A stretch of DNA of 64,000 nt from Amycolatopsis rifamycinica (GTDB lineage: Bacteria > Actinomycetota > Actinomycetes > Mycobacteriales > Pseudonocardiaceae). The translations under genes were made by a program, and so were the position numbers. Shown here one piece after another: positions 44,873-54,483 of this stretch (positions are counted from its first letter, which is position 1; each line of letters opens with the position of its first letter). The notes under the pieces were generated by a model. That model saw only the letters and a list, made by a program, of their open reading frames with translations. It made no database searches and was not told the DNA's origin. Location of the stretch: the NCBI RefSeq assembly GCF_000695625.1, contig NZ_JMQI01000024.1, forward strand, positions 214,498-278,497, read 5' to 3'.

Positions 44873-47662
44873 TCAGCCGGCCACCGCGGAGCGTGCCGCC
44901 CGGATCCGGTCGTGGATCGCCGCGGCGTCGGCGTCCAGCCCCCGGTCCGCGTAGATCGCGGCGGCTTCCCGCCAGCAGGCGACGGCTTCGGCCACCTGAC
45001 CCAGCCGGTGCAGCGACGTGGCCAGGATCGCCAGCGGCTCGGCGAGCGTGGCGTCCTGGCTGCCGAGGGACCGCCGGCCGAGGGCGATCGCCCGCCGGCA
45101 GTGCGCGATGGCCCGGTCGTGCTCACCGATCCCCTGCCACCCCCTGGCCAGCACGGCCAGCGCGCACGCCTCGCCGTCGGCGTCACCGATGCGATGGCGC
45201 AGCCGCGCGCTGCGCTCGCCGTGCTCCAGCACCTGCCGGTGGTTCCCCAGATCGGCGTGCACGTCCCCGATGATCCCCTCCAGGATGGCCTCCCACCGGC
45301 CGGTGTCGACGCCGCGGCTGAGCGCCAGCGCCTCCTCGAGGTGGCGTAGTGCCTCGGCGGGCCGGCCCCGGCGGCGCAGCCATTGGCCCAGGTCGTTGAG
45401 GCCCGAGATGCGGATGTGCCGGATGCCGGCTTCGCGGGCCAGTTCCACGGCGCGCACCAGGTCGGCTTCCGCCTCGGGCCGCTTCAGGTGCGTCAAGGCC
45501 TCCCCGCGGGCCAGCAGGACGTTCGCCTCGTGCGCCCGGTCGCCGGACCGGCGGGCCGCGATCAGCGCGGCGTCGGCCGTCTCGATCCGTTCCTCCCAGG
45601 CGCCCATCAGGATGAGAAACCCGAACGCGTCCACCAGGTGCACGGCATGCGCGTCCCTTCCCTCGGCGACGGCGTGGTGCAGGGCCGCCACCAGGTTGGC
45701 CCGCTCGGCGGTGAACCAGGCCCAGGCGTGCTCGCGGTCGGCCAGTGCGTGCGGGTGGGCGGGTTCGGCGAGGTCGGCCACCAGCCGCGTGCTGGCCGGG
45801 TAGAGCCGCCGGTCGGCGACGTGTGCGGTGTGGCTGTACCAGGTGAGCAGCGTGTCGAGGGCCGAGCGCCGGTCGGCGGGGGTGTCGTGCTCGCGGGCCC
45901 GCTCGGCCGCGTAGGCCCGCAGGAGGTCGTGGAACCGGTAGCGGCCGCCGGCGACGGGCTCGATGAGGTGTGCGTCGGCCAGGGCCCTGAGCAGCAGGTG
46001 CGCCTCGTGCGGCGAACGGCCCACGAGCGCCGCGGCGGCGGGCGGGGAGACGTCCGGGCCGGGGTGCAGGCCGAGGCGGCGGAACAGCAGCTGCTGCGGC
46101 GGCGGCAGGCGGTCGTAGGACCAGCCCAGCACCGTGCGGACCGCCGCCCGGGGGTCCCGCCCCCAGCTCAGCGCGTCGAGCCGGGAGTGGTCGTCGGCGA
46201 GTTCGGCGACGATGTCGGCGACGGAGACGTGCTGGTGGGCCGCCGCCCGCCCGGCGGCGATCCGCAACGCCAGCGGCAGCCGCGCGCACAGCGCGATCAG
46301 CTCCGCCACGGCTTCCGGCTCGGCGGCGGCCCGCGCGGGGCCGATGATGCCGGTGACCAGCCGCAGCGCCTCCGGCTCGGTGAGCAGGTCGACGGTGAGC
46401 CGGTGCGCGGCCTCGGTGACCACGAGCCCGGTGAGACTGTCGCGGCTGGTGGTCAGCACCATGCAGCCCGGTGTCCCGGGCAGCAGCGGCCGCACCTGCT
46501 CGTCGCTGTTCGCGTTGTCCAGCACGAGGAGGACCCGGCGTCCGGCCAGCAGGCTGCGGAACAGCCCCTCCCGGGCGCCGGGCCCGGCCGGGAGGGCCGC
46601 CGCCGGAACCCCGAGGGCGACCAGGAAGTCGTCGAGGACCTCGTCGGCGCTCGCGGGGCGTCCGGGGCCGTAGCCGCGCAGGTTCGTGTAGAGCGTGCCG
46701 TCGGGGAACCGGTGCTGGACGTGGTGGGCCCAGTGCACGGCCAGGGTGGTCTTGCCGATGCCGCCCGAGCCGTCCAGCGCGGAGATCACGACCGCGTGCC
46801 CGCCGTCGCGGCCGTCGGCGGGCGGGAGCAGGGCATCCAGGGCGGCGAGGTGGTCCGCCCGGCCGGTGAAGTCCCGGATCGACGGCGGCAGCTGCCGCGG
46901 CACCGGCGCGGGCGGAACCGGCGCCGGCCCGGGCGGACCGGCGGCCAGGATCCGCCCGTGCAGGTCCGCCAGCGGGGCGGCCGGGTCGATGCCCAGTTCG
47001 CCGGCCAGCCGGGCGCGGACCGCCTGGTAGTGGCCGAGCGCGTCCGCCGTCCGCCCGGACTGGTGCAGGGCCGTCATGTACTGGCCGGCGATCCGCTCGT
47101 CATAGGGGTGCGCGGCGGCCAGGACGGCGAGCTCGGCCACCAGCCGCGTGCCCTGGCCGAGCCGGAGCCGGGTCTCGATCAGCTCCAGCCGGGTGGCGAG
47201 GTGTTCTCGTTCCAGCCGCTCGCGTTCCGCTTCGACCCAGTCACCGGCCGGGCCGGTCAGCGGCCGGCCCCGCCACAACGCCAGTGCTTCGCTCAACCGC
47301 ACGGCCACCCGCTCGTCGTCGGTGTCGGCCTCCGCCTGCGCGCGCAAGTCCTCGAAGCGGTACAGGTCGACGGCGGCCGGCGTGGTGTCCGCCGTCAGCG
47401 CGTACCCGCCCGGGCGCCGGACGATGGTGACGCCGTCCAGGGGACCGAGCGCCCGCCGCAGCCGCGACACGTAGCTGTGCACCGTCTCGTGACCGCGTCT
47501 CGGCGCGGCGCCGCCCCACACCCGCTCGACGAGCCGCTCGATCGGCACCGCCCGGCCGTGCTCCACACCCAGCGCGGCGAGCACGCACAGCTGCTTGGGA
47601 TGCCCCAGCTCGACCGGTGCGCCGTCGACGCATGCGCTCACCTCGCCCAGCAAACGCAGCAC
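44873..47662 (-). CDS. SARP-type regulator with BTAD, NB-ARC and TPR domains (AfsR-like)
   Basis: 929 residues from GTG 47662, which has GGGAGG 9 nt before; the frame extends upstream but without protein character. OmpR-like winged HTH (residues 1-90), BTAD helices (95-245), NB-ARC ATPase with SGGIGKTTLA and VLLVLDNA, winged region, and C-terminal TPRs (about 640-929; HLEEALALSRG, HCRRAIALGRR). Activates a biosynthetic or developmental pathway in the AfsR manner; the target is unknown since no biosynthetic cluster is in the window. Confidence 0.92.
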   Translation of the reverse strand: MLRLLGEVSACVDGAPVELGHPKQLCVLAALGVEHGRAVPIERLVERVWGGAAPRRGHETVHSYVSRLRRALGPLDGVTIVRRPGGYALTADTTPAAVDLYRFEDLRAQAEADTDDERVAVRLSEALALWRGRPLTGPAGDWVEAERERLEREHLATRLELIETRLRLGQGTRLVAELAVLAAAHPYDERIAGQYMTALHQSGRTADALGHYQAVRARLAGELGIDPAAPLADLHGRILAAGPPGPAPVPPAPVPRQLPPSIRDFTGRADHLAALDALLPPADGRDGGHAVVISALDGSGGIGKTTLAVHWAHHVQHRFPDGTLYTNLRGYGPGRPASADEVLDDFLVALGVPAAALPAGPGAREGLFRSLLAGRRVLLVLDNANSDEQVRPLLPGTPGCMVLTTSRDSLTGLVVTEAAHRLTVDLLTEPEALRLVTGIIGPARAAAEPEAVAELIALCARLPLALRIAAGRAAAHQHVSVADIVAELADDHSRLDALSWGRDPRAAVRTVLGWSYDRLPPPQQLLFRRLGLHPGPDVSPPAAAALVGRSPHEAHLLLRALADAHLIEPVAGGRYRFHDLLRAYAAERAREHDTPADRRSALDTLLTWYSHTAHVADRRLYPASTRLVADLAEPAHPHALADREHAWAWFTAERANLVAALHHAVAEGRDAHAVHLVDAFGFLILMGAWEERIETADAALIAARRSGDRAHEANVLLARGEALTHLKRPEAEADLVRAVELAREAGIRHIRISGLNDLGQWLRRRGRPAEALRHLEEALALSRGVDTGRWEAILEGIIGDVHADLGNHRQVLEHGERSARLRHRIGDADGEACALAVLARGWQGIGEHDRAIAHCRRAIALGRRSLGSQDATLAEPLAILATSLHRLGQVAEAVACWREAAAIYADRGLDADAAAIHDRIRAARSAVAG

Positions 47663-47954
47663 CGCGCCATCCCTCCCCGAACCGGCACCGAGGTCCAGGA
47701 TACGGTCACCGGCCGGTGGCACGCCGGGTGCGCCGGTCCCCGCGCACCGGCCGGCGTACCGCGTCCGCACCTCGACCAGCGAGACTCCGCTGCCCGAGTT
47801 CGCCGAATCATCGATCGGGTGAAATCGGCGCAGCTCCGGTTCGAAAGCCCGAGGGACCATCGGACGGGGACGCGCCGGACCGGCTCCCCCGTGTTCGGTG
47901 CCGGCCGGGCGTCGGCACACGAGAGAGCCCGCAGCTCGCTGAAGCCGGCGCGGT

Positions 47955-48662
47955 TCAGCCGAGGGTGCTCACGTAGCCGAGCGCGGCCAGGCCCAGGACC
48001 GCGGGCCCGGTGAGCAGGATCGCCTTGCGGCTCGGCCGTGGTCCGCCGCGCAGCAGGCGAACACCCGCCGGGAGCAGGGCGACGACCAGTCCGGTGGTAC
48101 CGATGATCGACACGATCTCGGTTCCCTTCAGCACGCCGAGCGGCAGCAAACCCATGGTGGCGAGCGCGATCGAACGGATCCTGCCCAGCGCGCCGCTGAG
48201 ATAGGCGCCGATGGCGAGGACGTACCAGCCGAACATGATGGTGAAGGACAAGAAGCTGAACAGGTGGAGATCCTGGTAGAGGTCGGTGACGAACCCGGTC
48301 GCCGCCTCGGGTCCGCGGTGGCGCACCACGGTGAAGGCCGCGTGGTCGATGCCCGCGTGGAAAGTGCGTTCGAACAGGCCGACGACGACCAGGGTGCCGC
48401 CCCACGCCGCCCAAGCGGGTCTTCGCAGGCCGATGTTCCGGGCCAGCGTCACGACGGCCGGCCCCATCAGCACGTTCCCGGCCAGGAAAGCACTGTAGGC
48501 GGCGGTCATCAGCACCGGGTGGGCGGTGGCCGCGGCGATCTGGTGCGGGAAGAAGAAGGGGAACGGCGCCCGCAGCAGGGTTCCGGTGAGCAGCAGCAAA
48601 GGTCCCAGGATCAGGGCGGTGCCGCCGACCCAGCGTCCGGGGAACCCGCGATCTTCGGTCAT
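47955..48662 (-). CDS. Multi-pass membrane protein
   Basis: 235 residues from ATG 48662. About six helices (GTALILGPLLLLTGTLL, PVLMTAAYSAFLAGNVL, AAWGGTLVVVGLF, LSFTIMFGWYVLAIGAYL, GTTGLVVALLPAG, and a last GPAVLGLAALGYVSTLG). His residues in FHAGIDHAAF and FPHQIAAATAHP might bind metal or haem, but that is speculative. No family recognised. Probably transcribed alone. Confidence 0.78.
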   Translation of the reverse strand: MTEDRGFPGRWVGGTALILGPLLLLTGTLLRAPFPFFFPHQIAAATAHPVLMTAAYSAFLAGNVLMGPAVVTLARNIGLRRPAWAAWGGTLVVVGLFERTFHAGIDHAAFTVVRHRGPEAATGFVTDLYQDLHLFSFLSFTIMFGWYVLAIGAYLSGALGRIRSIALATMGLLPLGVLKGTEIVSIIGTTGLVVALLPAGVRLLRGGPRPSRKAILLTGPAVLGLAALGYVSTLG

Positions 48663-48819
48663 GGGGACACCGTCCCACCCGCCGCCGTCGTCCGGATCGG
48701 ACCGTGGTGGGCACTTTCGCTCAGCCCGGAGGCCGATCGGCGAGCCGGGATCAGCCCCGGGGATGACCCGGGGAGGCACCCTGACCGGCCGGCGATCCCG
48801 CCCTCTCGACTCGGCCGGG

Positions 48820-49431
48820 CTACAACTTCTTGAGCCGCCTGCGGTTGACCGCCAAGACCTCGTCCGACAGGTCCGGGGCGGCGTCGGCCACTGCGCGGGA
48901 GAGGGTCAGCGCGCCGACCATCTGGCTGAACAGCGCCACGGCGCGCTCGCGGGCTTCGACGGCGGTGAGCTCGGTGCCGGACTGGCGTGCGCGTTCGAGC
49001 AGCATGTCCGTGATGGCGGCGAAGTAGCCGTCGAGCCCCCGTCGGTACTCGGCCTGGGCAGCGGGTCCGTGGCGGCCGGCGTCGGAGGCGAGGGCGGCCG
49101 AGGCGCAGCCGGCCTCGGGGTGGTCGCGGTGCTCGGCGTTGACGTACCCGTCGATCATGTCGTGCAGGGCCGCGCGCGCCGAGCGGGGATGCGCCTCGCG
49201 GATGGCCTCGAGCGACGCGAGCGAGTCGGTGAAGCCCTGGTGGAGGACTTCGAGAGCGAGGTCGTCCTTCGAGGCGAAGTGGTTGTAGAACCCGCCGTGC
49301 GTCATGCCGGCCGACTTCATCAGCTCCTCGATGCCGATGCCGTCGATGCCGCGCGAGCGGAACCCCGCGCCGGCCGCGTTGACGATCTTCTCGCGGTTGA
49401 GCCGCTTCTGCTCCTGCGTGATGCGGGGCAC
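48820..49431 (-). CDS. TetR/AcrR-family regulator
   Basis: 203 residues from GTG 49431 (AGGAAGG 8 nt before); GTG 49440 is an alternative. HTH (INREKIVNA region, GIGIEELMKSAGMTHGGFYNHFASKDDL). Divergent from the F420/quinone-reductase operon, with three palindromes in the space between, so almost surely its repressor. Confidence 0.9.
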   Translation of the reverse strand: MPRITQEQKRLNREKIVNAAGAGFRSRGIDGIGIEELMKSAGMTHGGFYNHFASKDDLALEVLHQGFTDSLASLEAIREAHPRSARAALHDMIDGYVNAEHRDHPEAGCASAALASDAGRHGPAAQAEYRRGLDGYFAAITDMLLERARQSGTELTAVEARERAVALFSQMVGALTLSRAVADAAPDLSDEVLAVNRRRLKKL

Positions 49432-49467
49432 GTCGAACACCTTCCTCGCGAGCCGGCTGCGTCTTCC

Positions 49468-49564
49468 GATGATACTCATCATCAAATCGGATGTCGACGG
49501 GAGAGCCCCGCTTGACAGTGAATGATGACCACTACCATCATTGCTAATGATGACGGACGTCATC
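49468..49564. promoter_or_regulatory. Three palindromic operators in the divergent TetR/reductase promoter
   Basis: Perfect inverted repeats: GATGAT-ACTC-ATCATC (49468-49483), AATGATG-ACCACTAC-CATCATT (49521-49542) and GATGAC-GGAC-GTCATC (49549-49564). A rightward TTGACA at 49512-49517 partly precedes the second site. Shared ATGATG half-sites suggest several bound TetR dimers controlling both directions. Confidence 0.7.
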
Positions 49565-49583
49565 GAAGACTGAAGGGACGGTC

Positions 49584-50180
49584 ATGGACTTCGGAACCAT
49601 CGGCGCCGGGACGGTCGCGCAGGCGATCGCCGGGCACCTCGTGGCGGCCGGCCACAAGGTGACACTCAGCAACAGCCGCGGCCCGGACACCCTGGGAGAC
49701 GTCGTGACCAGGCTGGGACCGCTCGCGAGCGCGGGCACGGCCGGCGAAGCCGCCGCCGCCGACATGGTCTTCCTCACCGTGGGGTGGCCGCAGGTCGGCG
49801 CCGCGCTGGCCGGCCTGCCCGAATGGGACGGCCGCATCCTCGTCGACACCACCAACAACCTGGAGTCGATGCGGCCGGCCGTCGCCGATCTCGGGTTCGA
49901 CACGGCGAGCGAGTTCGTCGCCGACCGGGCACCGGGCGCGCGCGTGGTCAAGGCCTTCAACACCCTCTACGCCCCGTACATCGCCGCCGATCCCCGGCAC
50001 GCGGAAGGACGGCAGCTGCTGTTCTACGCCGGCGACGACACGGCGGCCAAAACCACGTTCCACGAAGTCGCCGACGGCCTCGGGTTCGCGCCGGTCGACG
50101 CCGGGACGCTGCGGGAGGGCGGCCGCCTGATGCAGATCGGCGGCCCGCTCTCGGCCCTGCACGCCCTCAGGCAGGACTGA
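49584..50180 (+). CDS. NADPH-dependent F420 reductase-like protein
   Basis: 198 residues. Rossmann start GTIGAGTVAQAIAGHLVAAGH and SNSRGP, as in F420H2:NADP oxidoreductases and the related reductase family (NADP-binding Fno type). First gene of the operon with an alcohol dehydrogenase-type gene (4 bp later) and a deazaflavin-dependent nitroreductase. May recycle F420H2/NADPH, or be a dinucleotide-binding paralogue; the C-terminal part is shorter than in classical Fno. Confidence 0.82.
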   Translation: MDFGTIGAGTVAQAIAGHLVAAGHKVTLSNSRGPDTLGDVVTRLGPLASAGTAGEAAAADMVFLTVGWPQVGAALAGLPEWDGRILVDTTNNLESMRPAVADLGFDTASEFVADRAPGARVVKAFNTLYAPYIAADPRHAEGRQLLFYAGDDTAAKTTFHEVADGLGFAPVDAGTLREGGRLMQIGGPLSALHALRQD

Positions 50181-50184
50181 AGCC

Positions 50185-51185
50185 GTGAAAGCGCTTGCCT
50201 ACGAAAAGGCCCACGCGCTCGACGCGTTCGCCATCACCCTGACCGAAGTCGCCGAACCCCGGCTCCGGGACGGCGACCTGCTGGTCGACGTCCGCGCGAT
50301 CGGCATCAACCCGGGCGAAGCCGCGATCCGGCAGACGCGCAGCGCCGAGCCCGGCGGACGGGTCGTCCTCGGCTGGGAGTTCGCCGGGGTCGTCGCCGCG
50401 GCCGGGCCCGCGGCCACCGGGTTCGCGGCCGGGGACCGGGTGATGGGCACCGGCGACATCACCCGCGACGGCAGCTGGGCCGAACGCGTCGCGGTCGACC
50501 ACCGGGTGGTGGCCAAGATCCCGGACCGGCTCGCGTTCACCGACGCCGCGTCGCTGCCCATCGGTGTCCTCACGGCCTGGGAATCGCTGTTCCGCGACCA
50601 GGACGCGCTGCCGCCCGGTGTCGGCCGCGTGCTCGTCGTCGGCGGAGCCGGCGGCGTCGGGTCGATGGCCACGCAACTGCTCAAGGCCACGACGCCGGCC
50701 TTCGTGATCAGCACCGCCTCGCGACCCGAGTCGCGGAAGTGGGCGACGGAGATGGGCGCCGATCTGGTCGTCGACCACCGCGCCGACCTGGCCGCACAGC
50801 TCCGCGCGGCGGGGATCGACCACGTCGACCTGGTGCTCTCGACCTCGGGCACCAGCGGCCACCTGGGCGCGATCGCCGAGGTGCTGCGCCCCTTCGGTCA
50901 CCTGGCCGCCACCGACCTCGCCGGCCCCTTCGACCCCGGAGCCTCACGGCCAAGTCACTGTCGCTGCACAGCGAGATGGTGTTCAGCAGGATCGTGGCCG
51001 GCGGTGACGTCGGCAGCCAGGGCCGGATCCTCGCCCGCGCGGCGGACGACGTCGCGGCGGGCCGGCTGCGCCCGATCGTCACCACCACGCTCGAGGGCCT
51101 GACCGCCGAAAGCATGAAGACGGCGCACGCCCTCGCCGAAAGCGGCCGGACCATCGGAAAGACCGTGATCCGGGTGACCGGCTGA
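50185..51185 (+). pseudogene. Zinc-type alcohol dehydrogenase/quinone oxidoreductase, frameshifted
   Basis: GTG 50185 follows AGGA, 4 bp after the previous stop. MDR fold: WEFAGVVAAAGPAATGF, GVLTAWESLF, VVGGAGGVGSMATQLLK. Around 50940 the frame breaks: one frame runs PFDPGASRPS and ends late as nonsense, while LTAKSLSLHSEMVFSRIVAG resumes one frame off and reaches a proper end TIGKTVIRVTG at 51185. Restoring one base near GGAGC/CTCAC gives 333 residues. Either a real mutation or an error in a GC-rich run. Confidence 0.7.
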
Positions 51186-51241
51186 AGCCGGTGAACCACA
51201 GCGGCGCGTGAAAACCCACCCCACGAAGGGAATTCTCCGAC

Positions 51242-51703
51242 ATGACAACAGATCTGCTCGAAGGCGAGTACGTTCCCAGCGCCGACGCGACGACCCGCGC
51301 TCAGGTCGAGCTCTACGAGCGCACCGACGGCCGCGAAGGCGCGACGACGGCGGGCGGCCCGGTGGTCGTGCTGACCATGCGCGGCGCCCGTTCGGGCAAG
51401 CTGCGCAAGGTCGCCCTGATGCGCATCGAGCGTGACGGCGTCTACGCCGTCGGCGCGGCGGCCGGCGGCCAGGCTCGCAACCCGAGCTGGTTCCACAACC
51501 TCGTGACGCACCCGACGGTGCAGCTGCAGGACGGTCCCGATCGCCGGCTGATGACCGCCCGGGTGGCCGAAGGCGCCGAGCGGGAGAACTGGCTGGCCTA
51601 CGCCGACGAGCTCTACCCGTTCTTCGCCGGCCTTCGCGCCCAGGCCGCCGAGGCCGGCAACCGCGAGGTGCCGCTGATCCTGCTCGAACCCACCCAGAGC
51701 TGA
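51242..51703 (+). CDS. Deazaflavin (F420)-dependent nitroreductase (Ddn-like)
   Basis: 153 residues, ATG 51242 after GAAGGGA. Split-barrel F420-binding protein: VVVLTMRGARSGKLRKVALM and GQARNPSWFHNLVTHP are characteristic Ddn motifs. Uses F420H2 to reduce quinones or nitro compounds. Third gene of the TetR-controlled operon; its activity fits the F420 reductase-like first gene. Confidence 0.92.
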   Translation: MTTDLLEGEYVPSADATTRAQVELYERTDGREGATTAGGPVVVLTMRGARSGKLRKVALMRIERDGVYAVGAAAGGQARNPSWFHNLVTHPTVQLQDGPDRRLMTARVAEGAERENWLAYADELYPFFAGLRAQAAEAGNREVPLILLEPTQS

Positions 51704-51721
51704 CCGGACTCACCACGCGGA

Positions 51722-51770
51722 ACTTGCCGGGCGCGGGTTCGCCGACGGAGGGGCCGGACGCCCGGCAAGT
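51722..51770. terminator. Bidirectional hairpin terminator
   Basis: Perfect 12-bp arms ACTTGCCGGGCG (51722-51733) and CGCCCGGCAAGT (51759-51770) with a 25-nt loop, between the convergent nitroreductase and AraC genes; the second arm touches the AraC stop codon. Confidence 0.75.
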
Positions 51771-52486
51771 CAGGCGGTGGCCCGGTAGCTGCCGGGCGTG
51801 CGGCCCATGGTCCGGGTGAACGTTTCGACGAACGCGCTCGGCGTCGCCCAGCCGCAGCGGTGCGCGGTCTGGGTGACGCTGGCGCCCTCCGCGAGCTGGA
51901 TCATCGCGTGGAACACGCGCGTCGTGGTGCGCCACTGCGGATACGTGGTCCCGAACTCGAGGCGGAACAGGCGGGACAGCGTGCGCTCGCTGGTGCCGGT
52001 GTGCCGGGCGAGCCACGCCGTCGTGCGGGGCCGGCTGAGGTCGTCGGTGACGAGCCGGCACGCGTGGGCCAGCCGGGGGTCGCGGGCCTCGGGCAGGGTC
52101 AGCGGCTGGTCGTGCGCGCGGCGGAGCCGGTCACGCAGCACAGCGTGCAGCCGGCCGGCCTCCGCGGCGCCGAGACCGGGTTCGGTACCGGCGAGGAGCA
52201 GTTCGCGCAGCAGCGTGCTGACGGCGATCACCGTCGGCGCGGCGCCGTCCAAGGGCGCGTCGTGCGTCGGGAACATGAGGGTGAGGACCTCGGAAGCGCC
52301 GTAGACGCGGTGCTCGTGCCAGGTTCCGGCGGGCATCCAGACGGCGCGGTCGGCGCAGGCGACCCACGCGCCGCGGTCGGTGTGGACCGCGAGCACCCCC
52401 CGGATGACGTACACCAGCTGGTGCTCGTCGTGCCGGTGCCGTTCGATGACCTGCCCGGCGGCGTGCCGGTGGCGGTTTTCTGACAC
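51770..52486 (-). CDS. AraC-family regulator with cupin sensor
   Basis: 238 residues from GTG 52486, which has no ribosome site and may be leaderless. Cupin part: RHRHDEHQLVYVIRGVLAV and MPAGTWHEHRV. Two HTHs: TTAWLARHTGTSERTLSRLF and VTQTAHRCGWATPSAFVETF. Divergent from the MFS transporter gene 54 bp away, so it probably controls export. Confidence 0.9.
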   Translation of the reverse strand: MSENRHRHAAGQVIERHRHDEHQLVYVIRGVLAVHTDRGAWVACADRAVWMPAGTWHEHRVYGASEVLTLMFPTHDAPLDGAAPTVIAVSTLLRELLLAGTEPGLGAAEAGRLHAVLRDRLRRAHDQPLTLPEARDPRLAHACRLVTDDLSRPRTTAWLARHTGTSERTLSRLFRLEFGTTYPQWRTTTRVFHAMIQLAEGASVTQTAHRCGWATPSAFVETFTRTMGRTPGSYRATA

Positions 52487-52540
52487 AAGTCGACAGATTA
52501 TCGGAAGTGCGACTCCGGTGGGTGCTGCGAACGTGAGCGC

Positions 52541-53779
52541 ATGACGACCGGTTCGAAGGACCTCCTGCGGCGGATCGCCGTGGACACGCGGCCGCTGGCG
52601 GATCCCGTGTTCCGCCGGACCTTCCTCGGCCAGGGCGCCGCGGTCATCGGGACGATGGTGACCGAAGTCGCGGTGCCCGTGCAGATCTACGACCTGTCGC
52701 ACTCGTCGTTCGACGTCGGTCTCGCCGGGCTGGCCGGGCTCGTCCCGATCCTCGTGTTCGGGCTCTACGGCGGCGCGGTCGCCGACGCCGTGGACCGGCG
52801 ACGCCTGTACCTGGCGTCGTCGGCGCTGACCTGGACGGTCACGCTCGCACTGCTCGCCCAGGCGGTGGCCGGGCTCGGATCGGTACCGGTGATCCTCGCG
52901 CTCGTCGCCGTCCAGTCCGGCGGCTTCGCCGTGTCGTCCGCTGTGCGCGGGGCCATCACCCCGGCCCTCGTCGCACCCGGCCTGGTGCCCGCGGCCAACT
53001 CGCTCGGCTACACCGCCTCGACAGTCGGACAGGTGCTGGGGCCCCTCGTCGCGGGTGTCCTCATCGGACTCCCGAACGGCTTCTGCTACGCCTACGGCGC
53101 CGACGCGGTGCTGTTCACCGCCGCGCTCTACGCCACCTTCCGGCTGCCCGCCCTGCCCTCGGCGGACCCGATCGGCCGTCCCGGGCTGCGGTCGGTCCTC
53201 GACGGCCTGCGGTTCCTCGCCGGCCGCCAGGTTCTGCTGCTGTCGTTCCTCCTCGACATCGCCGCGATGGTGCTGGCCATGCCGACCGCGTTGTACCCCC
53301 AAGCCGCCGAGACCCGGTGGCACGGCGGAGCCGGTTTGCTGTACTCCTCCATCGCGATCGGCTCGGTGCTGGCCGGGCTGTCCAGCGGCTGGATCGGCCG
53401 GGTGCGGCGCCAAGGCGCCGCCCTCGCCGCGGCGGTGGCCGTCTGGGCGGGCGCCGTCGCGCTGGCCGGCCTGGCCCCCGACCTGTGGCTCGCGGTCACG
53501 CTGCTCGTCATCGCCGGCGCGGCCGACCTCGTCAGCGCGGTGTACCGGCAGACGATCCTGCAGACCGCCGTCCCCGACCGGATGCGCGGCCGGCTGCAGG
53601 GGGTGTACACGGTCGTCGTCGCCGGCGGTCCCCGCCTCGGCGACGTCCGCGCCGGGATCATGGCCTCGGCGTTTCCGCTCACCGTGGCGTGGTCGGCGCC
53701 CGCGCTGATGTGCGTGGTGCTGGTCGTCACGGCAGCCGTCCTGGTGCGGCCGTTCCGGCGGTACACGACCGGCGGCTGA
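52541..53779 (+). CDS. MFS transporter (EntS-like exporter)
   Basis: 412 residues, about 11-12 helices. VDRRRLYLASS corresponds to the MFS loop 2-3 motif; FRRTFLGQGAAVIGTMV and overall layout match the enterobactin-exporter-like MFS_3 group. Exports small molecules by proton exchange. Under the divergent AraC regulator. Confidence 0.9.
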   Translation: MTTGSKDLLRRIAVDTRPLADPVFRRTFLGQGAAVIGTMVTEVAVPVQIYDLSHSSFDVGLAGLAGLVPILVFGLYGGAVADAVDRRRLYLASSALTWTVTLALLAQAVAGLGSVPVILALVAVQSGGFAVSSAVRGAITPALVAPGLVPAANSLGYTASTVGQVLGPLVAGVLIGLPNGFCYAYGADAVLFTAALYATFRLPALPSADPIGRPGLRSVLDGLRFLAGRQVLLLSFLLDIAAMVLAMPTALYPQAAETRWHGGAGLLYSSIAIGSVLAGLSSGWIGRVRRQGAALAAAVAVWAGAVALAGLAPDLWLAVTLLVIAGAADLVSAVYRQTILQTAVPDRMRGRLQGVYTVVVAGGPRLGDVRAGIMASAFPLTVAWSAPALMCVVLVVTAAVLVRPFRRYTTGG

Positions 53780-54483
53780 TCCGCTTCGGCCCGGCCGCGG
53801 TTCCCAGGTCCACTCAGCCGTCCGTGACGCACCGTGGTGGTGGGAAATTTGCGGTCCAGCGTCTTGACGTCCCCCAATGGGGGCGGTTTACTGTCAGTTG
53901 TCTCGATGGAACCGGTTCCGCGGCCGCCACCTGGAACGCTCCAGCATCTCGGGTTGGTTGATGCTCCACTGGTCCCCCACGTCATCCCCGTCGGTTCGCT
54001 CACGGATCGTGACGAGATTTCAGTGGTAAATCCGCCACCTCACCCGAACGCCGATCACGACCGACCAGGTGGGCTCGATGAGATCAACGACGTTCTCCCG
54101 ACCACGACGCGCCACAACGCTCCAGGGCCACAGCACCATCGACCGCAGCCGCGGGGCGCATCCGCCGTCCGCCCCGGCCGAGTGGTGCCCCGTGCCCTCC
54201 GCGTCACGGTGGACCGTGCTCGCCGACGCGAGCGGTAACCCGACTTCTCGGCAGTAGCCGCGGTTTCCGCGAGCGACATCGAACGACACCCGGGCGTCCG
54301 AGGCCATCCGCCCTCCCCCCGCCAAGAGAGCACCATCCGCGGCCACGGGTAACCGAGGCGCCCGCGTCCAGCCGCTCAACGGCGTCAGCGCGACCGTGGC
54401 TTCCTCGGCAACTGTGCCGTCTCCGCGATGGCCTCACTCCAGATCTTCGTGGCAGCTGTGCACCATTTCGAAAGGAGATTCAT
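53780..54483. other. 704-bp stretch without recognisable gene
   Basis: No frame here shows protein-like sequence or codon bias. Visible elements: a CCCCC-AAT-GGGGG hairpin (53871-53883) between TTGACG (53864) and TACTGT (53889) with 19-bp spacing, possibly a weak rightward promoter; and AAAGGAG at 54472, the ribosome site of the DUF1996 gene. The lower-GC part lies at 53840-54060. It may hold a long leader, a small RNA or decayed sequence. Confidence 0.5.

Noticed and set aside
44873..47662. Pathway-specific SARP of a biosynthetic cluster
   Set aside because: No polyketide, peptide or terpene synthase gene in the window, so no target cluster can be named.
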